DNA of 64,000 bases, from positions 6,124,501 to 6,188,500 of the forward strand of contig NC_134656.1 of the NCBI RefSeq assembly GCF_030463565.1, written 5' to 3'. Positions 22,001 to 37,000 of this stretch are shown here, one piece after another. This DNA comes from Pelecanus crispus (Eukaryota; Chordata; Aves; Pelecaniformes; Pelecanidae). Every line of letters begins with the position of its first letter. Position 1 is the stretch's first letter. The notes under the pieces were generated by a model. It saw only the letters and a program-made list of their open reading frames with translations, did not search any database and was not told where the DNA came from. The position numbers were made by a program, and so were the translations under genes.

Positions 22001-25000
22001 AAAAAAAAAAAAAAATTGGCAGCAGTTATCCTATTCCCTCTGCTCTTCAGTCTTATGTTTTGCCTGTAACCTGTACTCAAGTGCATGTTACTGGATTAGG
22101 TGACTGTAAGACTTGATGGGGCAAATTTTAACAGTTGGTATGGTAATACTTGGTTAAAAGTCTCAAGCTGCAAATACAAAAAATATTTAGAAAAGAGTAG
22201 GTTTGCATGGGAAAGTCTGTAGTTGGTAGGTCTGCAGTAGAAAGCTCCCCGTATGTTGGCAAGTAAGGTAAAGTTGAAGTTTTTCCTGAAGTTACCAGTC
22301 TGAGTTGGATGTATGGGACCCAGTAACTACAGTGAGAAAAATGTACATTGGTAACTTTGAAACAGAACGAAGAATTTGCTGTTTTAAAACAATACAGTTT
22401 GGGATTTTCTCTCATTGTTAAAAATTCAGTTTCTTTTAATAGGACTGAATTTCCTTTTGAATTTGTCTGTCAGTTTGTGGCATGCAATTTTGTCAGCTGA
22501 GCCCTCTTAACTCATAGTGCATGTGGTTAGTCCACTCAAATTGTGAAGTAAAATATGTTAAAAGCCAAGGATTTTATGGCAATTGAAATGAATTAAATTT
22601 CAGAGCTTGAATTTACAGGTCTATGTGCAAGTGTTGCTCTTGACTTCATTAGGTACAACTTAAGATCTTTTTGTAAGCTGTTTCCAGTGATGCACAGATA
22701 CTTTTCCTTTGAAGAATAGCTCGTAGAGTTATCAGTATAGTGTATTTTATACTGTAATATCTCTCACTGACTTTTGGTTTTTTCTTTCTTTTTTTTTTTT
22801 TTTTTTTTGTTTTTTGGGGGGGGGTGTTTACTCTTGTCTTTCAAGTTGGGTTTGAAGATTATGGACCAGACTGTGATAGCATGAGGATAACGGCATTCTT
22901 GGATATTCCTGGACAGGATAATTTAACTCCACTGGCTCGTCTAGAAAAATATGCCTTCAGTGACAACATATTTAATAGGTAAGGATAAAACAGCTACAAT
23001 TGATGATACCCTGACTCTGATAGCGTTGTGGATGTTAGTGTCGTAACTTCTGTTATCATTCTCCTAAGCGCATGCCTAATGTTATTTCTGTTTGAATAAC
23101 TTTTATATAATATTTCCTTAAAAAGAGGTTTTCATTCTTGGTTATCTGAATAAGATTTGTCAACTCCATCTTTGTTTTGTTGGGATGTGGAGAAACTGTA
23201 TAACTGATATGTCTGAATGCTTAGAGAAGAGCTTGATCTTTAAGGTGCCTATTTACATTTGACTTCCCCTTGCATCCCATCTGCGTGACGTTGGCAGGAT
23301 ATTAAGGCAATTAATATGTTGTTCACTCTGCAGGCAAATTATTGCCAGAGGTCTTTTGGATGTCTTTCGAGATTTCAGTAATAATGAAGATGACTTCCTG
23401 ACTGTAATGGAAATAGTGGTCAGGCTCTCTGAAGATGCAGGTTTGAAAGTTTTGGGGGTTTTTTTGTGTGTCTGTGTGTTGTGTCATTTTTAATTTTTGT
23501 AACTTGTTTTATAAGCTGTAATATAGAAGGCAATGGGTGAACTAAAGAAATGAAATCTTTTAACAGCAATATCTGTCAGTGAAAACAGGATTAATTTTTT
23601 TCTGGTTTTGAAGCATTTTATATGGTCGGTGTATAAATGAAAGCCTCTTTATTTTCAAGGAATTCATTAAGTCTGAATGTGTGGTGTATGTGTCACAGAA
23701 CAGTTGTATGCTTTAATACTTCATGTCCATACATTCATGGTAATTGGGTTTTCCAGCTAGTGCTCTTATTTTATCTGATTTTTCTGGGAACTGATCCCAA
23801 GTCTCTGGGCTGTGATGATGTATGTAAGGCTGTTCTATTTTATTTATCTTTCCTTTAAGAACAGGCAATCTCAGTGGTGATATTTCTTAGGTTTTGAGTC
23901 TTTTCACTTTCCTCTGTTGTGAAACATTAAACAAAAAAATGCTACTTTTTTTCTTAAGGTACTTGATCTTAATTTCATATTTACTGATGTAGTTTTGTCT
24001 CTCCTTTTATTACTAGAACCAACTGTACGTACAGAGCTGATGGAACAAATACCTCCTATTGCCATTTTTCTGCAAGAAAGTCGACCAAAATTCCCAACAG
24101 CATTTTTTGAGTACCTTATGCCCATAGTAGTGAGATACCTCACAGATGTTAACAATCAGGTAGGAAAAACAGACTACATGAGTTGAATTGTTGGAAAATT
24201 CTGTGTGGCTCAGTGAATTTGAGGCATGAGGAAGACATAATAGGAGAGTTTGTGTTGATTGATACCTAGCTTTTACATTGTGCTTTGTGTTTATTGGTTT
24301 CAGCACACTTTGCTAGGGAGGTCTGAATATTTTTTTTAAATATTTTCCTTAGCAGGTAATGGGCAACTTACATGAAAAACAATTGCTCACCACCAACTGA
24401 CTAATGCCCAGCCTGTCCCTGAACAGTGGCCCCTTGGCCAGCTTTCCCCTAGTTTATGTACCGAGTGTCACGCCGTATGGTATGGAATGGCACTTTGGCC
24501 AGGTTGGGTCAGCGCTCCTGGCTGTGCCCCCTCCCAGCTTCTTGTGCAGCTCCAGCTTCTCAGTTGGTAGAGCATGAGAAGCTGAAAAGTCATTGACTTG
24601 GTGTAAGCACTACCTAGCAACAACTAAAATGTCAGTGTGTTATCAATGCTATTCTCATACTAAATCCAACACACAGCACTATGCCAGCTACTAGGAAGAA
24701 AATTAACTCTATCCCAGCCAAAACCAGGATGGTCATACCTGTATGTTCATTGAAAACATACCTTTTGTGGTTCTCATATCAGTAAATAATGTTTTTACAG
24801 TGATGTACTTGTTTTGTTTGTTCATATCAATAGGTTAGAAAGGCAGGTCAAGAAGCACTGCTTATACTGTTAGAACAAGATCTTGTTGCCCAGAGTGACA
24901 TTGAAAATAAGGTGTGTCCAATTCTGTTGGACCTCTCTGCTCCTGACAGTGATGATGAGTACAAGGTGGAAGCCGTGAATGTAAGTGAATTTGGAAGAAA

Positions 25001-28000
25001 TCTTGTTTCTTTACTTTTTTTCCTTTTTCAATAGTTTTTGCTCTCTATCTTTTAGAAGTGCTGCTATAAAGCTCTTTTAGAATGTAACAACTTTGTGTGA
25101 GATTTTCATGAGCATAAAACCCAGAAAAGAAAAATTTTACTTGCATTCTTAGTGTCCTGAGAGCTTTACATTAATCATTGAACTTAAACTTTCTATACCA
25201 TTACTATTTCAGTTTGTTTTATTCCTTGTCTATTTGTTAGTTGCTCTGTTGTGAATTGAGAAACTGCTGTTGTGATACAGTTGAAGCTTAAGTGTGCTAA
25301 GCTGTTAAGCCTTGAATCTGTAGGTTTCTTAGTCATTTTTAGTGTTGAGCACCATTGAAACAATGTGAATTCTCAAAGAATTTGGACAGGATCAGGACTT
25401 GATGCACCATACTGAGAGGTTAAAAATGATCTTAACTGAATTTAAGAAGAAAACAAGGTTGTCCTGAGTACTGTTTATTAATGCCTTTGGCTAAGTGTAG
25501 AGGTACTTTGGGTAAGCTTTCTCTAGGTCCTATACCTTCTTGTATGATGAAGAAATCTGGGCTTTTGTGTCAATGAAGTGCTTGAGGAATCTTTTTGAAA
25601 TAGTGATTCTTGAAAATTGAGCTATATAGTACAGCAATTGGGAACAAGAACGTTATCATATGCTTAAAAACGTAAGGTATCATGTCTTCAAACTCAGTAG
25701 AAGTTATTTTCCCAAAATGATGAGGAGTGTTTTCCTATAGATGATTGATGATATATTGAGTACTTGAATTGAGTATTAAAAAGACCTGCCACTCTTTTTC
25801 ATTTGTAACAGTACTTAAGATGAGGTGCAGGAATAGTGCTGACATTCAATAAGCAATCAAACCTTCTGTGTTTATTCATGAACATACTTTACTTTTTTAG
25901 TTTAACACAAAGATCTTTAATTCTTACTCTGAATATTTTAAAAGATCAGGTTTAAAGAGATCATCTTCATACTTCAGGACGCCAAATGATTGTCAAAATG
26001 GTAGCCAAATAACTAAAATGCAGTTGGCTCTTGGCAGCCTTGTTTTAATTCTTGTTAAGATTGTTATGTTCCCCAACAGTTTCTTTACATTTGCTCTACT
26101 AGGTTTCACAGTAATGTTGTAAAAGTATGAATGATGACCTGATCTTCATTCTTAAGCATTTAAAAAAAAAAAAAAAAAAAATCCCTGTTCACTTTCAAGA
26201 AGTCAGTTAACTCCACAGAAAAGTGCTGGTGTGTAATTACATTTCAGCATGGATATCTGATACTTGACCTGTAAAATAATTTTACCAGCTAGATTTTTCT
26301 CTTCCTTGTTTGGGAGTTGGGTATCACTTAGGCAATTTTCCAGGGTGACATCCGAGCACCAGATGCCTTTTAGGAGTTTGAAAATTTGTAGTAAGGTCCT
26401 TGAATGGTGTCTTCCTTAGTTCTTATTTAGTGTTCTGCTACAAAGGCAAACGTTTCTAGGAATAAAGCTTATTTTTGTGGAGGTAGAAAGCTTCAATAAT
26501 GTTGGAAAAATAAAAATAGAAACATGAGTGCTATTAACCTGACAACACTTGTCTAAGCATTAAACTCCTGGTGCTGCAGGCAGAACAGTTGAGTAGAAAG
26601 GTGCATGGGAGCCCTTTCCTTTTTACTGTTACAAATACAAGAATTACAGCAGGTTATCCCAGAAAGCGGGAGCTGAAAGGAAGTGTACAATCCAAAGCAC
26701 CTGATTTTCACAGCAGAAACATGGTTTGTAATGGTAGTTAAAATTGACAGTTCCTCAGAGAAAGCTAAATTAATGAGCACGTTACTAACTTTCTTTAATT
26801 ATGGTCGATGTCAACTCCTAAAATTTCTGAGGATGATTCCTGTAAAGCATGCATTAGCTCATGTATATAATTAGTTTGTCTTAGTCTTCCTTTTCTCTCC
26901 TGTTGTGTGGCAAAATTCTGTTTTATCATGTTGTCTGAGCCTATAAAGAGCTGGGGCTGTGCTTGTTTTTAAGTATCTGAACAGTCCTGTTAAAGCCAAG
27001 GGGCTTACTTGCATGCTTAAGCTTGAGATATTTCTAATATGCTTAAAGATGGTGATTTTGTGTGCTGGCTAGTGCAATGGAACTTTTGTCTTCTCCATAC
27101 AAATGATCAGTGTATGTCACATTGTAAAACACCTTGACAATGAATTTATTAATAAAAGTCTATTTAACTGGATAAAAAACCACAATGAATTATGTGCAGA
27201 AATGTTATGTTCAGGCACAGTGATGTAGAATGATTTAAAATAAAACCTGTATTTGTGCTTTACGTAAAACAGGTGTATGGAAATACAAATAATGTATAGC
27301 AGTTGAATCTATTTGATGGTAGTTGCTCTGATATTTTTAGGAGGAATATTTGGCCATGCTTACAAGCTTTTTTATTTTCTTTTCCTTACACATATCCCCT
27401 TCTTGATATTTAGATAATCTGTAAAATGGCTTCTATGTTGAGCAGAACCACAGTTGAGCACATGTTGCTTCCTCGTTTCTGTGAACTGTGCAGTGATGGG
27501 AAATTGTTTCAAGTCCGAAAGGTTGGTGTGTTTTCAACCCTAAACCACTTAAAAATGAGTTTTTATGTTGCTGTTCAAATGCCTTCCTGAATAATTTAGT
27601 CATAACTTTAGGTGATGAACTTCGAAAGAGCCTGGAAGAGCAGTTTTAATTTATTGGCATGGTTATAGTTTCTGTAGTTCAGTAAAGAAATAGATAACAG
27701 TCCTTGGTGAATGGCTTTGGTGTAGCAGTTAAACTGATCTTGCACATTTAATAGTTTTGCACAACCATTTTTTTTAAGGCACTGTGCTTGCTTATAAGAT
27801 GTAAACAAGTTATCTAATCTCCACCATCTTATTTCAAAACCAAAAATTCAAAAGTAATAGATATTTGAGACATCCTTCCTTTTAAAAATAAATAAATCTG
27901 GTATTACGGAAAGAAGAAATCCCAAAAGTGTAAGACTTACTTCAATTCATGGTCAAGTACAAAAGGGAGCTTGTAGCATAAGAAGTCTTAAAATATTTGA

Positions 28001-31000
28001 GTAGACTTAAGGATCATGCAGAGCTTCAGTTTGGTCCTTAACATAAGCTGCACTTGTTGGAATTTGAGCTGCATTGTAGCCTTCTAAGTAAGCATATAGA
28101 CGGAACAAATCGTATGTTAACACAGTTGTATCTTAATTGATTTCAGATTTTGGCAACATCTTTTTCCAACATGAGGCAATGTCCCTTTTCCTTTAATTAT
28201 AGTATTTGTAATGTACTGTAAATGGCATCCACTTGAGACCTTGATTAAACTTTGCTTCAGCAAAGTACTTAAGCCAGTCTCAGCCATAGCAAAGATAGTT
28301 CTGTCAGTACACCTAAGTCCTGACCCTTGTATCATATTTTAGTCTGCTTTGGTTTTGACAGCTGCTATTCAAAGTAATTTAAACTTTCAAGTAGGCTTAT
28401 TAGTCCCTTTTAGTGGTTACTGAAGTAGATAATGCTCTTCATGCAGAAACTGTTATTCCTTTTCATTTCAGAGGCATATGGCTTATGGAAGCTTGCTCTA
28501 ATGAGTCTTTTCTAGGGATGAGTTAATATTACAGGATGTAGTTACATGGGTGAAATTTGAATAGTCAAACATGTGCAGTTGTTACATCGGATAAATAATG
28601 CATGGTGAAGTTGATAATAAAAGTAATGCACTTGAAAGAGCCAGAATGATGTTAATGACTTTTTTTATTTCTTAGATTTGTGCAGCAAATTTTGGTGACA
28701 TTTGTAATGCAGTTGGGCAAGAAGCCACAGAAAGACTGCTGGTATGTAAAAATCAAAATCAACTTACAGGACTTGTATTTCTCAGTTCAAAAGGTTTAAT
28801 AATGAGTTCTTTTATTATGTCCTCTGTAAATTAATCAGTGTGCATGCATTTTTTTAAAATTGATTTGGCTAAGGCTCTGGTTGCAATTACATAGCAAAAC
28901 TGGGAATGAATAGAAATGCAAAGTTCTTGTTTTGCAAAACACTTTTAAAATGTAATTGACAGCATATATATATATATACACACATACACACTTTAGAAGT
29001 ACTGACTCTTTCTTTCTTTCCCTGAACAAGATGGTAAGTCAAGTTGCAATTTCAGGAAAAATAGGCCGTTAATAATTCTTTCTATTCTTTCCTAGTGCAT
29101 ATAGTTATATATAAAAACTTAATGAAGTAAATGGGAGACAGATGGTTTTTTCCAATTTCTTCAATTAATATATATTTTAACTTGTCCCTGTTTGTTCTAT
29201 TCTTCACTTATTTTATTCTCTCTTGAGTTATTGTCTTCAGTTTCCAAACAAATACTTTGATAGTAAGTTGCTGCAGTCTTTGTTTAGTCTTTAATTAGTC
29301 TTGGTTTTGCTTATTTTTGGCAGATTCCCAAGTTCTTTGAACTCTGTTCTGACAGTGTTTGGGGAATGAGAAAAGCTTGTGCTGAATGTTTTATGGCAGT
29401 ATCTTATACCACATCCCCGGAAGTTCGCAGAAGCAAACTATCCCCACTGTTTATCAGTCTTATTAGTGACACTTGCAGATGGGTAAGTAACTCGCTCTAT
29501 AATTGATGCATCTTCCCGGGCAGATCATACACAAATAATGGGCAAGTCAGAAGTGTGCTGTAAAAGTTCTCTAAACTGAATTTGCTGAGATTAAGAGTCT
29601 AATCCACTAAAATCTGTTCTACTCTGATAAAATAGTATCTTTCTTATTTTTCCTCTCTCTCTCTTACTATTTTGAATTTCTATCAGTGGGTTTTTTTTAT
29701 AAGTGTAAACACTCTTTTGAGAATAGGTTGCTTGTGTTAAAGGTATTAGTTGAAGTAGACAGTGATGTCCTTCAAATTTATAACTTTTAAAAAAAGTTTC
29801 CTTACTATGAATGTAGATCCATGCTTAATATTCTAACACCCTTTGCTTAGGTGTCACTTATTTGGTAATTGATAATTGGTTATATTTGGTATTAAATGAA
29901 GTTGTTATAGTAAGGACCAATTGGCTCTTACTAAAAAATTGAACAAAATTCTTATTTTTCAGCATTAACTCTGTGGGAGTTGCATGAATCCTGACTGCTG
30001 TCTTTATACTGTCACAGGTTCGTCAGGCTGCTTTTCAGTCTCTTGGCCCGTTTATTTCTACCTTTGCAAACCCTTCAAGTGCTGGTCTTTACATTCGAGA
30101 AGATGGGACACTGAGTATCCGACCATCAATGCAAGATGTGAATTCCAATTCCTGTCAGCCAAGCAACAATATAACTTTAATGTCCTCCAGTACAAATGCT
30201 GTATTGTCCAGGTAAAATCATGGGAAAGATGTGGTGTAGTGGAAGGGGGAAGAAAGAAGATAATTCTTCTACTTGCTCTTCAGAGCTAAAAATCTCGACT
30301 TGAGAATATAGTTCCAGAAAAGGTGTGAAGGGTGAGATCATACGTGTCTGTTTGAGTGTAGCCACATTATTTAAAAATTCACTCTGATGGGCTCACAGGA
30401 GGGTGAAGGGGAAACTGGTGAAGTAAAGCATAGTGGTAACATAAATTCTGTCTTTTTGCAGAGAAAATAAGCTGTAGTTGTTGCTGTCTTTTATGAAGTA
30501 TTTCACTGGAAAGTATTGTTACAGAGTACTTCAGGTTTTATTTGGATAACTGTGTGTGTCTGTTACCAGTTCAGAACAACCAATGGAAATCAAACCGGAG
30601 TCATCGACTGAGGAGACTTCAGCTGAAGTTAATACCAAGCTCTCAGCTGAGAACCTAAATAAAGATACACGGGAAGAAAGTTCAGATTATTGTAACAATC
30701 CTGGAGAAGATGTGTCTCGATTGTCTCAGGGTGACCAAGTTGCTGCTGGTGTCATAGAAGTCACTAAGGACAGCAGTTTTCCTGGAACGAACTTAAGGCT
30801 ACAGTCTGCTGAGGACGTATTTAATACTTTTCTATACTGGCGCCCTCCTCTGCCTGATATAAGTCAGGATCTGGAGTTGCTTCAGTTCAAGACTGAAAAG
30901 CACAAAGATAGCTGCTCTGTGCCATGTAATAGCTGTGTTGCTAGTAGTGAAATAAAAAAAGTTCTAGAAAGCTTACAGGAGCACATAGACGATCCAGACG

Positions 31001-34000
31001 TTCAAGGTGAGACTCTGTAACAGTAAAATTGTGTTTTCTCTGAGCAGGTTTTCTCCTGACCTTTACAAAACCCTTGACTGTGTTTTAATTGGCTTGGTAT
31101 TCATAAGGTGATGAGACTTCCTTGAGTAGTAAATTATAGTAGAAAGTTATGCAACAGCCTTTTTCACAAGACCCGAGTTATTTCTAGCACAGCTGGGGAA
31201 GTGTTCCCAGCTCCTGTTTGCATGAGAAATAATTTGGATCTAACTATAAAAGGGAAAAGAATTTGTTGAAATTTGTTAAAGCTGTCTTTAATTTTAAGTA
31301 CTGTAACTAAGTACTGTGGTTTTAGGGACAGAGCTAGCTGTTATAAGCTGAATTCATTTAATATTTGGTTGAGTGAGAATGGCCCTAATACCAAGTCATC
31401 TTTCCTTAGCCTCCCCATACGAGCCCATTGATGAACACACTGCAGTGTTGATAGCCTGATAGTGGGATGTATATGTGTGTCCTGGGCCAAATCCCTCCTG
31501 ACAAGCCTGTCTGTCATCCACAGTCAACTCAGTTTCTTGTTCCACTAAGTCTCTTGAATACTCCAGTGAATTAACAATTTTCATCTGCCTGTTTATTCAT
31601 CCCGTCTCTGCATGCCAAGTCATATCTGCAGGACCTGCAGCATCATTTGGATTCCTTGCTATAGTAGTAGTAAGCCGACTGGCAGCATGGCATATTTAGG
31701 TGGCTCCCCATGGCCATTCGGAAAGGTACGAGTAAAATAAAAGATTCTTCATGTATGAGAGGCAAAGGATTGGAAAGAGAAAGATTTAAAAGAGGAAGAG
31801 GTGAAAAAATTAAAATTTAAAGCCGTAAAGGAAGAAGTGGAAATTGAACGAATGAAAGGAGAAAAAAGTGTAAATGAGTTTCAGAAAGAAAAGGCAGAGA
31901 GTAAAAGCAAAAGGAAAAGAGAAAAAAAATTATGTAGAACTACGACAAATGGAGAGATGTTAGCTTGACAGCTAAACAGTGAGAAATGAGGGGTGTAGAG
32001 GCATGGCGGAAAACAATGAAGAAGATTCACACACACCCACACACCCTGCCTTTTTTATTATGACTTTAGCTGAGGAGTCTTGTTTCCTTTCTCAGAAAAA
32101 GGAGATGTGGATGTTAGTTTCTGTTTTCCTCCTGCTCTAACTGCTAAAACACTCATAAATATGCTGGTAATCCATTTTTCTGCCTTTTTAAGTTGTCTGT
32201 TCCCCTTACTTCCAAAGTATTCTAGTATTCTTCACCTTTAAAGTATGCCCTAAAGTTTCATCTTAAGACTGTACTTGCCGTAGGCTTTTGCAGATGTAGC
32301 TATCTCAAAGTTTCTGCATTCTGAACTCGTAGTAACTCCATGTTCCTAGCAGCAGTGTAGCATAATGTGCAAATACAGTTTGTCCTAACTTTATTTGTGA
32401 TACAGTGGTAAACCTGATCTTTTGTTTTCTATCTACTTCTGCAAAACGGTTCCGAGATGGTTTGACTAATTCCCTCTGGATAAAGTTTTTCTCAGAAATG
32501 TTTTAAATGCACATTGATGCCTTTTCCAAGCAGCTGAATCAATTAAAGAATGTAACAAAAGAATTTGTATCAAAATGTTTGACAGTATGAAGAGTGGGAG
32601 GTGAGCCATTATGCTCATTACAGGGGATTATTAGAAATATCTTTTAGTAGTAGAAATTGGTAGAACGCTTTTGCTGAAAATGTTAATACATCCAAGTCAT
32701 TGCTCTTGATTTGTGATGGTTTTGTGGAAAGGTAATGGGCCTTTCCTTTCAAAGAGCAAATGTTTTGCTAATATACCACTTCTGTGCAGCTCAGACTGGG
32801 TTGCTTTTTATCTTTCCAGATTAACTAATTACAAGTTTAATGCTTTTTAGTGCAGAAGGGAGACTAAATAGTCTTCTCTTGCTTTATACAGCTCAGGTCC
32901 AAGTGTTGTCTGCTGCGCTTCGAGCTGCTCAGTTTGATTCTGTTGGTGACTATGAGACCAAAAAGATGGAAGAAAGCAGTGGCAAACTTCAGAACAAAAC
33001 TATTTCAGATGAAACAGCTGTTTTGGATGCTACCTGCAAGCAGGTGGAGGAAGATGATCTTTCATCACCCGCCTCCCAGGATAATATCAGTGACCAGTCT
33101 ACCACCAATATACTGAAAAGCACAGTAAGTATGCATTGTGCTCCATGTCTGACGTGAGTTCTTACCAGTGGAAGTACTGTGTGTGTTCACGTAGTCCCAG
33201 GGATAACTGACCCGATTCTGATCTAAAGCCTTTGAACATTACTACACCATAACTATCACACTACTTATTTTAATTAAAACAGAAAAAGAAAAGCTGTTGA
33301 GGGCTATTATTTCTGTTTGCACACAAATTACCTAAGAGTTAAAGTTCTGCAGTAGTCTTGTAGTTTTTTTCAGATGAAATGTACAAAGCACAGTTTTACC
33401 TCTTCCTGTAATGAATCTAAAAATAGTCTTTTATCTTCAGGCAAGAGGCTGAATCAGGTGGTGACACATACACAGTTCCTGGTTACTATGTCTTGATTAT
33501 AATGTACAGATAGGATTAAAAAGAATTGTTTGTACAGTATTCAATGTTGTTGGAGCTGATTGTCAAATATAAAGAAAAACTCCTTGTCTATGAACAAAAA
33601 TTGCACATAAAAACCTGTAAAAGTTCTGTATTTTACATTTTTGTTTTTGAACTTTGTATGGTTTTGGTCTTTTAAACCTTTTAATGCCTTCAAAGTTTTT
33701 TGTTGATATTTGATATGCTTCATAATTTCATAGGCTTGGGAGTTTCCAGCAGTATGTTCTAAAATAAGTAAAGCTTTTATCATGGTATTGGCTGACTTGG
33801 AGCAACTGCTAAGCTCTTGTTTAATATAATTTAAATTCATGCCAAGAATAAAAACTATTTAAGAGTATAGTAAAAGTAACCATGCAAAATCTGTATGAAT
33901 GTTGGGTTTATTGTGTTAAATTAGATTGCTTTTTTTTTTAGAAGTAAATCTAACTACTGTTCCTCTTTTCCTGCTACAGTCTTAATAGCATTTCCCTTAG

Positions 34001-37000
34001 TGTACAACCCTGTTGTCTTTTTGTACTTGCATAAACACACTGAATCAGGCTTTGCCTGTGCAAGACTTTGTCTATAAAAGGCTCTTCTGTATCTGAATTG
34101 CGTTGTTCTGTAGTGTGATGCTTTGAAATATCCCAAACAGCAGTAAGTCTAATTCATTTCACTAGCTAGTACATCCTTTTACAGGACCCAGAGGAACAAC
34201 ACAGAGGAACCAGTGTATTTTTAAAGAAAGAACAAGAAAATAATCCACCATTTGAAGATGACAAGTCAAAATTACAGGTGACTTAAAATAGCATCTAACT
34301 GCTTTAGTGGAGTACTGGATACAGTTCCTCTTATCCTTAATACAATGAAAGCTTTTGCAGTTGATCAGTTGCAGAATGTGAAGAAATGCTCTGGGCATTT
34401 GAGGAGAAGCCTATTTTAAATCGGAAAGCTAGAAAAATTCTGTTGCCTTTTTGGTGCCTTAACAGGCAATCTGTGCCACCAAAGTAGGCACTGACTATAC
34501 TGTTTTGTCACTGGATTTACTGTTTGTCTTCAGCAAAGAAGAAATTTTTAGTTTGGTTTGGTGCAACGTGTTGATAAAGTAATAATTACTGTTCAGTGCT
34601 GACTGCTCTGGCCTAATGAGGACAAATAACTATAGGGGTCATTTACACTTTGTAAAGTTAGCCCACAAAAGGGGCATCTTGCTACTGTTGGTGTTTTGCT
34701 GCCAGCCGGTTGGTAGCAAGAGAATACTGTAGCCCCACAGGTGTATTTTCTTTCTGATCTTAAAGTACATGTTGCTGATGAGCTGTCTCTATCTACAGGA
34801 TATCATACCTCAACCTTTATTAGACCAGTACTTGTCAATGACTGACCCGGCTCGAGCCCAGACTGTTGATACTGAAATAGCCAAACACTGTGCGTATAGT
34901 CTTCCTGGGGTGGCCTTGACACTGGGCAGGCAGAACTGGCACTGCCTGAAAGATACATACGAGACGCTGGCCTCAGATGTACAGGTAAAAAAAAAAAAAA
35001 GCTTTTTAATGATAAATCAGAATTTTGAGTAGCTTTTCTGTTCAGTTTGTTGCACTGAAGTTATAACATCATATATTTTCTTATAAGGGATTAAATGTGC
35101 ACTGAAAATATAAAAGTCAAGATTTAAATCAGACTTCATAAACATGATTAACATTTTCTACTGCTGTATAACTAGCCCTGTTTCTCTTTCAATCCTCACA
35201 TAGGTGTAGTTCAAAAACTTTATTTTAGTTATGGTGCCTAATCTAGTTCACTTAAACTGTTTGCAGTGGAAGGTGCGTCGGACGCTAGCTTTCTCCATAC
35301 ATGAACTAGCGGTTATTCTGGGGGATCAGCTAACAGCTGCTGATCTGGTGCCAATTTTCAATGGCTTCTTGAAAGATCTGGATGAAGTGCGTATTGGTGT
35401 CCTTAAACATCTGTATGACTTTCTAAAGGTAGGAAAGTGTAACTTAATTGCTCAAGATAAAATTTTTTCTGTCTCCATTATATTAAGAGGTTTTTTTAAT
35501 GAGATGTGCAGGTATCACTATCTAATTACATGTTTAGTTTTGTGCAATACTGCCATTTTGTGTGTGTGTCTATTGCTTTTTTAAGGTCCCTCACTTCTCT
35601 TCTGTCTCATATCCCAAAATAATAGAAAACTGAATACCCTTTGTAAATGTGGTTGTAAATGCTCCTAGCAGTTGTAAAGGAATCGGTATTTTGTGCAGTC
35701 CAGCTGGAGAGTTGGACCATTAGCTATTTGTGTTTGGGGCTGGGAGAGAAGAGAACAGATCCTGGTGGGCTGCTGCATAATAAACACAAATCCTTAGTTT
35801 TTGATTGCTTAGTCTTATGCCCAGAGACAGTGCTTTGATGGGTATCCTTGCAGAAGTAATGATTTAATGTACTTTTTTGGATGTCAGTCTTGTGTGTCCA
35901 AGTATTCAGCTGGTTGTGCACAATTTTTAGTAAGCATCTTGTGAATGATCACTTGCTTTCAAGTAGGAAAAGGCACATAGGTGTAAATAGAGTAATACAC
36001 CAGAGAACTGCAAGTATTGAATTTTACCAGTTTTATACTAGTAATATTTTTCCTTTAGTTACTTCATGCAGACAAAAGGCGAGAGTATCTTTACCAACTT
36101 CAAGAATTTGTGGTGACTGATAACAGCAGGAACTGGAGGTTTCGTTACGAGCTGGCAGAGTATGTAATTTTGTTAAGTTCTGATTTTTAATCTACATTAC
36201 TAACTTGGAAATAGATACTTAGATTCAGAAGTTAGCACACCCTAATTAGGAGCTAAGAGATTACAACCATTCTTAATTAAGGAACTAAACTTAAAAGCTA
36301 CTGGCTGTTGGGGGGGAGGGTTGTTTGTTTTGGTGGGGTGGGTGGTGGTGGTGAGTTGTGTTGTAATCAAGCATGACTGAAACTTAAATGTCTGTGATGA
36401 TACCAAAAATGGAGATCTGGTTCACTTGCAGCTTATGAAATACGACAATCTGGTAGATGCTATTCAGTGAGGTTTCAGATTTTATTCAGTTCTAGACTGC
36501 CTTGTAAAAATCAGTAAAATGTATGTACAAAGTCACTTTCCTAATGTATATGAAAGAAAAAACAGTTCTTAAAAAAAATTAGTTTAGTCATTTGGTATTT
36601 CCATATGACTGGGTATATAATGGAGATAGAGTAACATCCCACAGTTCTTTTTCTACAAGCCCTGTTGATACTTGAAGCACCCAAAGAATGTTTGTAGGCA
36701 TAGTCTGCAGCTAAAATCTGACCTTTGTGTTTATCTCACTGCTTTGTTTTGGCTATTGAGGATTTACTCTCCCTTTGTAGTTCGGCACAGCAAACTAAAT
36801 CTTGCTCCGCTGCAAGAATGTTGTACAGCAGTTCCCTGACATCTAGTGGAGAGCTGTCACTTTGGTTTGTGCACGGCTGCTGGTAACGCACTGGCAGTGG
36901 TGTGGCTAGAATGGGTTCTGTGCAGTTCTGAGATACAAGCCTTTTCTTGGAATGTAGATTTCTACACCAAAGTAAATCTTCCATTTTTACTTTGCAAGAA

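Noticed and set aside
28962..28990. TA/CA dinucleotide tract as a regulatory element
   Set aside because: An ordinary intronic microsatellite.
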